Shown here piece after piece: positions 41,712 to 51,271 of a DNA stretch of 64,000 nucleotides. The DNA is taken from NCBI RefSeq assembly GCF_026013365.1, contig NZ_JAPDOE010000009.1, forward strand, positions 62,001 through 126,000. The letters run 5' to 3'. Numbering within the stretch: position 1 is the stretch's first letter; each line of letters starts with the position of its first letter. Position numbers and translations under genes: made by a program. This DNA is from Paenibacillus sp. LS1. Its GTDB lineage: Bacteria > Bacillota > Bacilli > Paenibacillales > Paenibacillaceae. The notes beneath the pieces are model-generated. The model had not been told where the DNA came from. It saw only the letters and a list, made by a program, of their open reading frames with translations, and made no database searches.

Positions 41712-43457
41712 GTGCCCAAAACAGAGAAACGCTCCATGTCATGGCTGCTGCGCTATCTGAAACCCGTTAAAGGACGGCTGGCCGTGCTTTTGATCATGTT
41801 GCTGACATCAACGGGACTTCAGCTTTTGAATCCTCAAATTATCAAACGATTTATCGATACAGCAGCGAGTGGGGGAGTGCTTACCAATCTCATTCAGCTC
41901 GCAGGAATATTCCTGGTTGTAGCCGTGTTTAATCAACTCATCACAGTAGCGGTCAGTTATCTTGGGAATGATGTGGCCTGGCGGGCCACGAATCAGCTGC
42001 GCGGAGATCTGCTGAAGCACTGTCTGCGTCTCGATATGCGTTTTCATAATGTGAAGACACCTGGAGAGATGATTGAACGTGTGGATGGTGACGTAACGAG
42101 CATCTCCAATTTTTTCGCGATGTTCATTGTGCAAGTGATCGGGAGTTTTGTACTGCTGGCCGGAATCCTCGGGTTCATGTTCAGCGTCAACGTACCTATT
42201 GCTTTGGTCATGACCGTGTTCACCTTGTTATCGATCCTGTTCATGGTGTTTATACGGAATCTGGGAGTCGACTCTTCCAAAAATGAGCGGGCGGCAAGTG
42301 CTTCCCTGTTCGGATTAATTGAAGAACGCATTGCCGGGATTGAAGATGTGCAAGCGAATGGTCATGTGCCTTATGTGATGAACCGGTTTTACCGCACGAT
42401 GCGCACGGTATTCCGTAAGGGGAGAAAAGCTTGGCTGCTACGGGTTATTCCGTGGAATACGACGGTAGTTCTGTTCGCTCTGGCGGTCACTGCGGTGCTT
42501 TTGCTAGGTGTACATTACTATATGGAAGGTCTAATTAGTATCGGAACATTATTTCTAATCTACCAATATACGCAGATGCTGAATGATCCGATTGAGATGC
42601 TGGGAGATCAGGTGCAAGAGTTCCAAAAAGCAAAATCCGGCATGTTGCGCTCCAGAGAGCTGTTGTCCATGCAGAGTGAGATTGAAGAGGGCGCAGAGGA
42701 GCAATTGCCTGAAGGACCACTTGGTCTGGAGTTCAGTCAGGTTCACTTCAGTTATAACCAGGATAAACCCGTATTACAGGACATTAATTTTGCAATTAAG
42801 CCTGGTGAACGTCTGGGAATTATCGGTCGCACAGGCAGCGGCAAATCGAGTCTTAGTCGTGTGCTTCTCCGGCTTTACAATCTGGATCGGGGCACGATCC
42901 GTGTAGGTGGAACGGATATCACAAAGCTTTCATTACAAGCGCTCTATCGCCGGGTGGGAATGGTGACACAGGATGTGCAGTTGTTTGATGGCACGCTGCG
43001 TGACAATCTGACCCTGTTCAATGGGAATGTATCGGATCAGATGATCAAGGAGACGACGGATCGCCTTGGACTTAGCCAATGGATTAATTCACAACCAGAA
43101 GGACTTGATACGTATCTGGCTGCAGGTGGATCTTCATTGTCGGCAGGGGAAGCACAGTTATTTGCCTTAACCCGCGTATTCCTGACCGAACCGAGTCTGG
43201 TTATTCTGGATGAGCCGTCGTCACGTCTGGATGCTGCGACCGAAGGTATGCTTCAATCTGCAATTGACCAGTTAATGAAACGATCCACCGGAGTCATCAT
43301 TGCTCACCGACTGGCTACACTGGAGAAAGTGGACCGGATTATGGTGCTCGGTGATGGGAAGGTACTGGAATTTGGAGCGAGAGAAGAACTTGCCAGTAAC
43401 CCGGCATCTCACTATGCCAGACTGCTCATTACAGGCCGAGAGGAGGAATTGGCATGA
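41712..43457 (+). CDS. Heterodimeric ABC multidrug exporter subunit (BmrC/BmrD-like), first gene
   Basis: A 581-residue half-transporter: six membrane helices (about 15-320) and an ATPase domain. Walker A is GRTGSGKSS and Walker B VILDEPSS, with the catalytic Glu present. The signature is non-canonical, LSAGEAQ instead of LSGGQ. GTG 41712 follows AGAGGTGGG. It overlaps the next gene by four bases (ATGA). With its partner it forms an exporter with one good and one degenerate ATP site. Regulation by the leader at 41185-41700 is likely. Confidence 0.85.
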   Translation: MPKTEKRSMSWLLRYLKPVKGRLAVLLIMLLTSTGLQLLNPQIIKRFIDTAASGGVLTNLIQLAGIFLVVAVFNQLITVAVSYLGNDVAWRATNQLRGDLLKHCLRLDMRFHNVKTPGEMIERVDGDVTSISNFFAMFIVQVIGSFVLLAGILGFMFSVNVPIALVMTVFTLLSILFMVFIRNLGVDSSKNERAASASLFGLIEERIAGIEDVQANGHVPYVMNRFYRTMRTVFRKGRKAWLLRVIPWNTTVVLFALAVTAVLLLGVHYYMEGLISIGTLFLIYQYTQMLNDPIEMLGDQVQEFQKAKSGMLRSRELLSMQSEIEEGAEEQLPEGPLGLEFSQVHFSYNQDKPVLQDINFAIKPGERLGIIGRTGSGKSSLSRVLLRLYNLDRGTIRVGGTDITKLSLQALYRRVGMVTQDVQLFDGTLRDNLTLFNGNVSDQMIKETTDRLGLSQWINSQPEGLDTYLAAGGSSLSAGEAQLFALTRVFLTEPSLVILDEPSSRLDAATEGMLQSAIDQLMKRSTGVIIAHRLATLEKVDRIMVLGDGKVLEFGAREELASNPASHYARLLITGREEELA

Positions 43458-45223
43458 CTGTAGCAGGATTTATAGGCCGTTTGTTTCGATTCAGGCCTTT
43501 GTTATTTATAATCAACGGATTGTTATGGTGTATATTTCACTCCTTACCGCTAGCCATTGGTATTGGAATGCAATGGTTTTTTGATCGGACGACAGCGGGG
43601 TCCAATGACTACATGTGGCTTGCTGTGCCGCTCATCTTTATTGCTTTGGTCCGTATGGCACGGGTGGGTACATTTTTTGTAGCCTTCTATGCATGGGTTA
43701 CGTATCTGTATCATGTTCAGGCAATTTTGCGAACCAACATGCTCGCAGCGATCATGCGCTGGCCGGGACGTAATCTTCCAGCTTCACCAGGGGAAGCGAT
43801 GAGTCGCTTTCGGGATGATGTGGATGAAGTCGTTGAGTATGTGGAATCATGGGTGGACTTCTGGGGCCGGCTCGTATTCGCCGTCGTGTCTATCGCCATT
43901 ATGGCGAACATTAATTGGCAGATCACATTGGTTGCCGTCCTGCCATTGGTGGTCGTGACCTTGCTCAACAATCTGTCCGGGAATCGGGCTCGAAAATATG
44001 CACAGGTTAATCGAGAAGCGACTGGGCGAATCACCAGTTTTATTGCGGAAACGTTTGGAGCTGTGCAAGCCCTGAAACTGGGCCAGGCCGAAGAGAATGT
44101 CTCTTCACGTTTTAACCAGTTGAATGAAGATCGTCGCCACGCTGCACTTCGAGACAATCTGTTTAAGCAGTGGATGAGATCCTTGAACCAGCATGTTCTA
44201 AGTATCTGTACCGGATTGATTCTACTGATGTGTGCAGCTGAGATGAAAGCAGGGAACTTTACCGTAGGTGATTTTGCCTTATTCACCAGCTATCTGGCCA
44301 ATATCGGATTTAGCATTTCACTGTTTGGCTATATGGTGTTTCAGCACAAAAGGCTCAAGGTTTCCTATGATCGTATGCGTAAGCTATTCCGTCCAGGGGA
44401 AGAAGACCAGATCATGGATTCGAGAGAAATCTACCTGTATGAAGATCCGCCGGAGCTTGTAAGTGAAGAGAGAGATCCTAAGGAGAAATTGCAATCCCTT
44501 GAGGTGAAAAATCTGACTTATCAATATCCGAATTCTGCAAATGGTATAGAAGAGATCAGTTTCCGTCTGAAGCGCGGACAATTTTTGGTCATTACGGGAC
44601 GGATCGGATCAGGTAAATCAACGCTCGTGCGAACACTTCTTGGACTGTTACCCAAGCAAAAAGGGGACATTCACTGGAATGGAGAAGCTGTTGATCCAGC
44701 TACTTTCCTGATGCCGCCTAGAGCCGCGTATACCCCACAAGTGCCCAGATTGTTCAGCGATACGTTGAAAGAAAATATCGTACAGGGCAAGCAGGGGAAT
44801 ATCGAGCAAACACTTGAAAAAGCCATTCGTCTGGCTGTGATGGATAAGGATATCAAACATCTGGATCAAGGGCTTGAGACCCCGGTTGGTCCGAGAGGGG
44901 TGATGCTGTCAGGCGGTCAGATTCAGCGTGCAGCCACAGGACGTATGTTAATGACAGAGGCGGACCTGTTTATCTTTGACGATCTGTCCAGTGCACTGGA
45001 TGTGGAGACAGAACAGCTAGTATGGGAGGGCTTGTTCCAAGAGCCGGATGTAACCTGTATCGCGGTTTCTCACCGTAGGGCAGCACTTTCCAAAGCAGAT
45101 CATATTATCGTGATGAAAGATGGACGCATTGAAGCTGAGGGAAGTTTAGCCGAATTGCTTGCCACCAATGAAGAGATGCAGCTGCTGTGGCAAGGGGAGC
45201 AAACTCCCGCCAAAGTTGGTTAG
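43454..45223 (+). CDS. Heterodimeric ABC multidrug exporter subunit, second gene
   Basis: A 589-residue half-transporter with six helices and an ATPase domain. Walker A is GRIGSGKST and the signature LSGGQIQRA is canonical, but Walker B is LFIFDDLSS, where Asp replaces the catalytic Glu. The degenerate Walker B here pairs with the non-canonical signature of the first subunit, and the good Walker B there with the good signature here. This is the standard split for BmrCD-type heterodimers. A terminator at 45257 ends the operon. Confidence 0.87.
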   Translation: MTVAGFIGRLFRFRPLLFIINGLLWCIFHSLPLAIGIGMQWFFDRTTAGSNDYMWLAVPLIFIALVRMARVGTFFVAFYAWVTYLYHVQAILRTNMLAAIMRWPGRNLPASPGEAMSRFRDDVDEVVEYVESWVDFWGRLVFAVVSIAIMANINWQITLVAVLPLVVVTLLNNLSGNRARKYAQVNREATGRITSFIAETFGAVQALKLGQAEENVSSRFNQLNEDRRHAALRDNLFKQWMRSLNQHVLSICTGLILLMCAAEMKAGNFTVGDFALFTSYLANIGFSISLFGYMVFQHKRLKVSYDRMRKLFRPGEEDQIMDSREIYLYEDPPELVSEERDPKEKLQSLEVKNLTYQYPNSANGIEEISFRLKRGQFLVITGRIGSGKSTLVRTLLGLLPKQKGDIHWNGEAVDPATFLMPPRAAYTPQVPRLFSDTLKENIVQGKQGNIEQTLEKAIRLAVMDKDIKHLDQGLETPVGPRGVMLSGGQIQRAATGRMLMTEADLFIFDDLSSALDVETEQLVWEGLFQEPDVTCIAVSHRRAALSKADHIIVMKDGRIEAEGSLAELLATNEEMQLLWQGEQTPAKVG

Positions 45224-45256
45224 CTATAAAAAGTTAGAAACGATAATAAAAAAATC

Positions 45257-45307
45257 AAAAAAGCCTTACAGACAACTCTTCAAAAGAGGATAATCTGTAA
45301 GGCTTTT
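45257..45307. terminator. Bidirectional terminator after the exporter operon
   Basis: AAAAGCCTTACAGA pairs with TCTGTAAGGCTTTT, with A/T runs outside, serving both the exporter operon and the convergent ctaB. Confidence 0.85.
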
Positions 45308-45339
45308 ATCGTTATAACGAGTGAAACGATGGAATATTT

Positions 45340-46269
45340 TTATCTCATCATCTGAGCAATCAAGGAATACGCAATGATAACCAAGAAGATAATAGTGATA
45401 TGGTTAATGGAGAAGATGAACATCCGTTTGGACCATTTCTCTGTTTCTTTCTTATCAAAGGTAGCCACACTAAGAATGAGCCAGGCCAAGCTAACCAGAA
45501 ATGCCACAATAGCGACAAATGGACTCATCGGCCAGAATAAAAAGCTGGAGATCAGTAACAGTACCAGATACACATTCGTCTGAATGTATGTCCGTCTGAT
45601 GCCTTTAACGACAGGCAGCATAGGAACGCCAGCGGCCTTGTATTCGTCAAAACGACGAATCGCAATCCCGTAGAAGTGAGGCATTTGCCATAAGAGCATC
45701 GTAACAACCAATGCCCAGATCTCGAAATGACCCAGTTCCGGTGAAATGGCTGCCCAACCGATGAGCGGAGGCACAGCACCCGAAAGACTTCCCACTTCCG
45801 TGTTGTAGATCGTTGTACGTTTGGTCCACATCGTGTAAGGGAACACGTAAAGCAACAGACCCAAAATACCAAATACAGCAGCAGATGGAGAAGCAATGTA
45901 CAGCATGATGCCACCGATGACGGTGATTGCAATACCGAGAATTAGACCCGACTTGGTATCTACGCGTCCCGTAACTGTAGGACGTTTTTTCGTACGTTCC
46001 ATGATCGCATCAATATCACGATCATACAGATTGTTAAACACCCCTGCAGCTCCGATAATGAGAGAAGACCCAATAAAGGAAAGGATGATCGGTACAATAT
46101 TAGCTAAGATTGAAGCATCAAATACATATAAAGCCAAACTTAAACCCGCAAACATGGCGATCAGGTTGGACTTGATGATTCCGATTTTGATCGTATCGAA
46201 GAATACTTTCGGAATCGAGCTATACTCCAGGCTGATATTGGTCTGTGAACCATTATTCAATGTTTTCAA
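45340..46269 (-). CDS. ctaB: Protoheme IX farnesyltransferase
   Basis: A 309-residue UbiA-family membrane prenyltransferase that converts heme b to heme o for cytochrome oxidase. It has nine predicted helices. The first Asp-rich motif is NLYDRDIDAIMERTKKRP (about 101-118) and the second site is in YGIAIRRFDEYKAAG (about 199-213). It starts at TTG 46269, after GGAAGTGAG. It is monocistronic here, away from ctaA and the oxidase genes. Confidence 0.92.
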   Translation of the reverse strand: MKTLNNGSQTNISLEYSSIPKVFFDTIKIGIIKSNLIAMFAGLSLALYVFDASILANIVPIILSFIGSSLIIGAAGVFNNLYDRDIDAIMERTKKRPTVTGRVDTKSGLILGIAITVIGGIMLYIASPSAAVFGILGLLLYVFPYTMWTKRTTIYNTEVGSLSGAVPPLIGWAAISPELGHFEIWALVVTMLLWQMPHFYGIAIRRFDEYKAAGVPMLPVVKGIRRTYIQTNVYLVLLLISSFLFWPMSPFVAIVAFLVSLAWLILSVATFDKKETEKWSKRMFIFSINHITIIFLVIIAYSLIAQMMR

Positions 46270-46653
46270 GAACTCACTTCCTATATCTATACTTGTATAT
46301 TATGTCGCTATTATACCATTCAATACACTATGTGATTTAATTAACGTTTTAGTATTTAAAATAATGTCATTTGATTGTGAACAATTTAAAAACAAGGTGC
46401 TTTTTAATTGTTAAATAATTATTTCTGTGTTACAGGAGGGTATTTCTACGATATCCCGGCTGGGTTGAAAAAGACCGATGAAGATATGTCTTGCAAAATG
46501 CTTAAGTATTGTTTATTGTAGATATAAGATATCTTTAATGGTCTTGTTTGGATATGTTCTTGTAAATCTCCGATATTACTTTTCTTAAGAGAAAGCGGAG
46601 GTTATTTTTAAAGATAAATTAGAGATATTAAATGTCTTGAAAGGGTGAATAAT
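46270..46653. other. AT-rich intergenic region, no clear element
   Basis: The 384 bases between divergent ctaB and the flavoprotein gene contain short imperfect inverted strings around GATATAAGATATC (near 46520-46532) and a weak related string near 46606-46630. No convincing promoter pair, operator or ORF was found. Confidence 0.5.
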
Positions 46654-47583
46654 ATGAGTAATATGAATCAACTCTTGGATGTACTTATTATTGGTGGAGG
46701 ACCCGCGGGGCTTAATGCAGCACTTGTGCTTGGCAGGGCTCGTAAGAATGTCATGGTCATAGACGATGAGACACCTCGAAACTGGGTCACAAGGGAGACT
46801 CATGGGTTCGTGACAAGAGATGGGGCCAGTCCTCGTGAATTCCGCAAGGCAGCCAAAGAACAGATTGCAGCGTACCCTTCAGTTCAATTTGTATCCGATA
46901 CAGCGAGCACTGTGACAGGAACAGATGGTGATTTTCAAGTTACAACTGTACAGGGAGGCACGTATCAAGCTAAGAAAATTCTTTTTGCAGTAGGAAAAAA
47001 AGACCTTCCGCTGGATATTAAAGGTTTGACAGAAGTATACGGCAAAAGTGCGTTTGTGTGTCCATATTGCGATGGTTGGGAGTTAAGAGATCAAGAATTA
47101 GTTATTATTGTTAATGGAGCCAAGGCATTTCACATGGCCATAACCATATCCGGCTGGACGAGCCGATTCACGATCTGCACGAATGGGCCAGATGAATTAA
47201 CGGACGAGCAGCGAGAAGAATTACAGCAGCATGGTGTTCGAGTACTGGATTCACCAATTCGATCCATTGAATCCAGCGAGGGAATGGTACAGCATGTATT
47301 ACTGGAGGACGATACCCAAATTTCGTGCACCGGGATCTTCTTTGGGCCTAAACTGGCTACCGGCTCAGAACTACCCAAGGTGATCGGCTGCGAAATTACG
47401 GATGCAGGAACAGTTGTCGTTGACGAGTATGGCAAAACGACCGTTTCGGGTGTATTCAGCGCCGGAGATGCGGCATCAGAAATGTATCAAGCCATTACCG
47501 CTGCTTCTCTTGGAGCATTAAGCGCTGTAAGTATCAATAGTGAGTTAAATATGGAAGCATGGAATAAGCGAAGTAAATATTAA
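46654..47583 (+). CDS. Thioredoxin-reductase-like FAD oxidoreductase
   Basis: A 309-residue flavoprotein of the thioredoxin reductase class. It has FAD motif IIGGGPAGLNAALVLGRA (about 12-29), a redox-active CPYC near 137-140, and a C-terminal FAD motif GVFSAGDAASE. The NAD(P) domain motif is unusual: the usual GxGxxA/G is replaced by IIVNGAKAFHMA, so NADPH use is uncertain. ATG 46654 follows AAAGGGTG. It is not next to a thioredoxin gene. Confidence 0.82.
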   Translation: MSNMNQLLDVLIIGGGPAGLNAALVLGRARKNVMVIDDETPRNWVTRETHGFVTRDGASPREFRKAAKEQIAAYPSVQFVSDTASTVTGTDGDFQVTTVQGGTYQAKKILFAVGKKDLPLDIKGLTEVYGKSAFVCPYCDGWELRDQELVIIVNGAKAFHMAITISGWTSRFTICTNGPDELTDEQREELQQHGVRVLDSPIRSIESSEGMVQHVLLEDDTQISCTGIFFGPKLATGSELPKVIGCEITDAGTVVVDEYGKTTVSGVFSAGDAASEMYQAITAASLGALSAVSINSELNMEAWNKRSKY

Positions 47584-47616
47584 ATGAAATTATAAAGAGC
47601 TACTGGCTCATGGAGT

Positions 47617-47646
47617 AGGGGATTGCATATGCAATCCTCTATTTGT
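47617..47646 (+). terminator. Terminator after the flavoprotein gene
   Basis: AGGGGATTGCAT and ATGCAATCCTCT form a 24-base near-perfect palindrome, with a short T run after it. Confidence 0.6.
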
Positions 47647-47742
47647 TGTTGTTCAACTTAAACGTGGAATAGTTCAAATGAAAGTAATTCAGGCAGAAGA
47701 AAATTTGATTTTATATTAATTTTGGTTTATTTTATTATCAAA

Positions 47743-47760
47743 TGATACATATTACTATCA
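47743..47760 (+). promoter_or_regulatory. Possible operator upstream of the P450 unit
   Basis: TGATA-N8-TATCA (47743-47760) is a short dyad in the AT-rich leader of the P450 gene. CYP102 genes are often controlled by a fatty-acid-responsive TetR repressor, but no such gene is adjacent. The call is weak. Confidence 0.35.
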
Positions 47761-47796
47761 TTATTATTTATATTATCATCAAAGGAGAGATCACTT

Positions 47797-47880
47797 ATGA
47801 ATGAAAGCAGAGTAGTCATCAAATGGCTAACGAATACCTTGCTCCACGGCGTACAGATAAGAGGTGATCATCATGAGTGA
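47797..47880 (+). CDS. Small upstream ORF overlapping the P450 start (27 residues)
   Basis: AAAGGAGAG precedes ATG 47797. The ORF encodes 27 residues beginning MNESRVVIKWLTNTLLHG and ends with TGA at 47878-47880, overlapping the P450 ATG (47873) in another frame. Such a start-stop overlap usually means translational coupling or a regulatory upstream ORF. The peptide is basic and amphipathic. I do not recognise it. Confidence 0.6.
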   Translation: MNESRVVIKWLTNTLLHGVQIRGDHHE

Positions 47881-50800
47881 TGCAACATACATTCCACAGC
47901 CCAAAATGTATGGGCCACTTGGCAATCTGCCCTTAATTGATAAAGATAAACCCACGCTGTCGTTAGGCGTTCTGGCTGAACAGCATGGACCGATATATCG
48001 ACTTACCGTTCCCGGTTATTCCGGTTTAATCGTATCTGGACCAGATCTTGTCGCGGAGTTATGCGATGTGTCCCGTTTTGACAAGTTTGTATACAATGAA
48101 CTCGAAAACGTACGTGCCTTTGGAGGGGATGGTTTATTTACAAGCAGAACATCGGAGCCCAACTGGAAAAAGGCTCATAACATTCTGCTTCCCACCTTCA
48201 GCAAGCAGGCCATGAAAGGTTATCATCCCATGATGGTCGATATTGCGGAACAGCTGATCAATAAGTGGGCACGCCTCAATTCCAACGATACGATTGATGT
48301 TGCGGACGATATGACACGCCTTACGTTGGATACCATTGGACTATGTGGATTCAATTATCGATTTAACAGTTTTTACAGACAGGATCACAGTCCTTTTATT
48401 GAAAGCATGGTTCGGGCATTAAATGAAGCGATGCAAAAGAGCTCGCGTTTGAAAATTCAAAATCTGCTTATGGTCAAAACCAAACGACAGTTCCAGGAGG
48501 ATATACAGACGATGTTCTCTCTGGTAGATCAGATTATAGAGGAACGTAAAGCGAGTTCAGCACCCGAAGAGGTCGACTTGCTCGCACGTATGTTAAATGG
48601 CAAAGATCCGGAGACTGGCGAAATGCTGGATGATGAGAATATTCGTTATCAGATTATTACATTTCTCATTGCCGGACATGAAACAACGAGTGGTTTATTA
48701 TCCTTTGCCCTATATTTTTTACTGAAAAATCCGGAATCGCTCCAAAAGGCGTATGAAGAGGTTGATCAGATTTTGGTCAGTGACTCACCACAGTACGAGG
48801 AAATTCTTCAGCTTCCCTATATTCGCATGATTCTCAGTGAATCGCTCCGTCTATGGCCAACAGCCCCGGGATTTGACGTATATGCCAAAGAAGATACCGT
48901 CATAGGTGGCAAATACCCTTTGAAGAAAGGGGAAAGTTGCAGTATTCTTTTGCCCCAGCTTCACCGTGACAGAGAGGCATGGGGAGAGGATGCGGAGCTT
49001 TTCCGTCCGGAGCGATTTGAGGATACGACGAAAGTGCCTCATCATGCGTATAAACCTTTTGGTAATGGGGAGAGAGCATGTATCGGAATGCAGTTTGCTT
49101 TATATGAAGCAACACTTGTGCTTGGCATGGTCCTCAAACATTTTGAACTGATCGATTATAGCAATTATGAGTTGGATGTTAAACAGACGCTAACGTTGAA
49201 GCCGGGTGACTTCCGAATTCAGGTGAAAGCACGCACGACTTCGCAAACGATGAATAAGGCTGCTGTATATGCAGAAGAAAAACCTGCTCCTGTAGTTCAT
49301 AAAAATGTAGCAAGTGACAGCCAGACGAGAGAAATGCTGACCGTTGAAGCAGACGGTAACCCATCGGTCCTGGTGTTATATGGTTCCAATCTGGGAACGG
49401 CAGAAGGCATTGCCAGAGAGCTTGCGGAGAAAGGCCGTTCTTATGGAATCCCAAGTGAAGCAGCCACTCTGAATGAGTGGAAGGGCCGATTACCTCAACA
49501 AGGTGTCGTTCTCATCGTTACTGCTTCGTATAACGGTAAACCACCGCAAAATGCTACGGCATTTGTAGACTGGTTGAGGGGAGCGGAGTCAGAGGAAGCA
49601 CAGGGGGTGAACTATGCCGTTCTGGGCTGTGGAGATCGGAGCTGGTCCGGGACGTACCAGAGCATTCCGCGATTGATGGATGAGAAGCTTGAAATATTGG
49701 GAGGTAAAAGAATGTTATCCCGCGGTGAAGCCGATGCCGGAGGTGATATGGAGAAACAAGTTGAAGCTTGGCAACATATGTTGTGGCCTCAGGTGTTGAA
49801 TGCTTTGGGGATTAACGCTGAAATGGTGGAGTCCTCCCTACCAAGCACTAGCAGGCTTCAAATGGAGGTTGTCCGTGAGAAATCGGATATGCCGCTTGCA
49901 CGAACTTATGATGCCAGCTATGCTACGGTTGTGGTGAATAAAGAACTTCAGGCGCTGGGAAGTGGGAGAAGCACACGTCACATCGAGGTGTTACTGCCTG
50001 AAGGCATGAGTTATCGAGAAGGCGATCATCTCGGCGTGTTGCCTAGCAATCAGAAGCAGAATGTGGATCGGATACTCCGTCGGTTCGGACTAAGTGGGGA
50101 TATTCAAATTCAATTAACTTCGGACGTCAGCCACCTTACACACCTTCCACTGAACCGTCCCGTCGAGCTATACGAGTTGCTCACTCACTGTGTGGAATTG
50201 CAGACGCCTGTTACCAGAATACAGTTGCAGGAGTTAGCTAATCATACGGTATGCCCACCTCATAAGCGGGAACTGGAAGGCATGTTGGACGAAAATAGCT
50301 ACAGGGATTATATTCTTGCGAATAGAGTCACCATGCTGGAACTGCTGGAAAAGTATGAGGCGTGTGAGCTGCCTTTCGAAAGGTTCCTTGAACTATTGCC
50401 ACCGCTCAAGCCCAGATATTATTCAATATCCAGCTCGCCAAGCCTCAATTCAGAGCAAGCGAGCATAACTGTATCGGTAGTAAGAGAGCCTGCATGGAAT
50501 GGTAAAGGCGAATATCTGGGAGTTGCTTCATCGTACCTCGCTGGTTGTCAATCCGGAGAACGTATTCTGATGTTTGTACGCACACCTGAATCCGAATTTC
50601 ATCTGTCGGAAGAGGCTGACGTTCCGATGATCATGGTGGGACCGGGGACGGGAGTTGCACCTTTCAGAGGTTTCCTTCAGGCGAGAGCTGTCATGAAACA
50701 GAGAGGTTTGTCTCTGAGTGAGGCGCATTTGTTCTTTGGGTGCAGGAATGATTCAGATTTCATATATCGTCAAGAGCTTGAACAATACGAGCAAGAAGGG

Positions 50801-51127
50801 ATCGTTAAGCTTCACACTGCTTTTTCTCGTGCGGAGGGCAAGCCCAAAACGTATGTACAGCATTTAATGAAGGAGGATTCCGAGCAGTTGCTTCACATGC
50901 TGATGAACAAAGGAAAACTCTACGTATGCGGGGATGGAAGCCAGATGGCTCCTGCGGTGGAAGAGACTCTGCGGCAAGCATATCAGGAGGCGCAGGGAGC
51001 AACGGTGCAGCAAGCGAAAGACTGGCTTATCCAGCTTCAGGCCGAAGGACGCTACATGCAAGACGTGTGGGCAGGTAATAAACGAACAAGTGAATCAGTT
51101 AAGGCCGTGCATGAGGAGGTACATTAA
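47873..51127 (+). CDS. Self-sufficient cytochrome P450/NADPH reductase, CYP102 type
   Basis: A 1084-residue fusion like P450 BM3, which hydroxylates fatty acids using NADPH. The P450 domain (1-465) has AGHETT (267-272) in the I-helix, ESLR (323-326), and the haem-thiolate loop FGNGERACIG with Cys403. FTSRTSEPNW at about 89-98 aligns with the BM3 region containing Phe87, so the active-site Phe is kept (F89). An FMN domain (about 490-640, LYGSNLGTAEG) and a FAD/NADPH domain (about 690-1075, RYYSISSSP, GPGTGVAPFRGF) follow. ATG 47873 follows GAGGTGATC and overlaps the small upstream ORF. Confidence 0.95.
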   Translation: MSDATYIPQPKMYGPLGNLPLIDKDKPTLSLGVLAEQHGPIYRLTVPGYSGLIVSGPDLVAELCDVSRFDKFVYNELENVRAFGGDGLFTSRTSEPNWKKAHNILLPTFSKQAMKGYHPMMVDIAEQLINKWARLNSNDTIDVADDMTRLTLDTIGLCGFNYRFNSFYRQDHSPFIESMVRALNEAMQKSSRLKIQNLLMVKTKRQFQEDIQTMFSLVDQIIEERKASSAPEEVDLLARMLNGKDPETGEMLDDENIRYQIITFLIAGHETTSGLLSFALYFLLKNPESLQKAYEEVDQILVSDSPQYEEILQLPYIRMILSESLRLWPTAPGFDVYAKEDTVIGGKYPLKKGESCSILLPQLHRDREAWGEDAELFRPERFEDTTKVPHHAYKPFGNGERACIGMQFALYEATLVLGMVLKHFELIDYSNYELDVKQTLTLKPGDFRIQVKARTTSQTMNKAAVYAEEKPAPVVHKNVASDSQTREMLTVEADGNPSVLVLYGSNLGTAEGIARELAEKGRSYGIPSEAATLNEWKGRLPQQGVVLIVTASYNGKPPQNATAFVDWLRGAESEEAQGVNYAVLGCGDRSWSGTYQSIPRLMDEKLEILGGKRMLSRGEADAGGDMEKQVEAWQHMLWPQVLNALGINAEMVESSLPSTSRLQMEVVREKSDMPLARTYDASYATVVVNKELQALGSGRSTRHIEVLLPEGMSYREGDHLGVLPSNQKQNVDRILRRFGLSGDIQIQLTSDVSHLTHLPLNRPVELYELLTHCVELQTPVTRIQLQELANHTVCPPHKRELEGMLDENSYRDYILANRVTMLELLEKYEACELPFERFLELLPPLKPRYYSISSSPSLNSEQASITVSVVREPAWNGKGEYLGVASSYLAGCQSGERILMFVRTPESEFHLSEEADVPMIMVGPGTGVAPFRGFLQARAVMKQRGLSLSEAHLFFGCRNDSDFIYRQELEQYEQEGIVKLHTAFSRAEGKPKTYVQHLMKEDSEQLLHMLMNKGKLYVCGDGSQMAPAVEETLRQAYQEAQGATVQQAKDWLIQLQAEGRYMQDVWAGNKRTSESVKAVHEEVH

Positions 51128-51179
51128 GACGGATTCGACTCCATTATGTGCTTTCACAGTCCTTGATCTAATTATTTTA

Positions 51180-51230
51180 ACAAACAGCCGCTTAATCTGG
51201 AGCTTTGCATCCAAATTAGCGGCTGTTTTG
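51180..51230 (+). terminator. Terminator between the P450 and M32 genes
   Basis: AACAGCCGCT pairs with AGCGGCTGTT around a loop of about 25 bases, with T or A runs on either side, so it can stop transcripts from both directions. Confidence 0.75.
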
Positions 51231-51271
51231 ATCGGTTGATACATCTTATAAAGTGCATTAAGGATTACAGA

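Noticed and set aside
46376..46396. Rex-like site TTGTGAACAATTTAAAAACAA upstream of ctaB
   Set aside because: The second half does not match TTCACAA, and the spacing is off, so it was not called.
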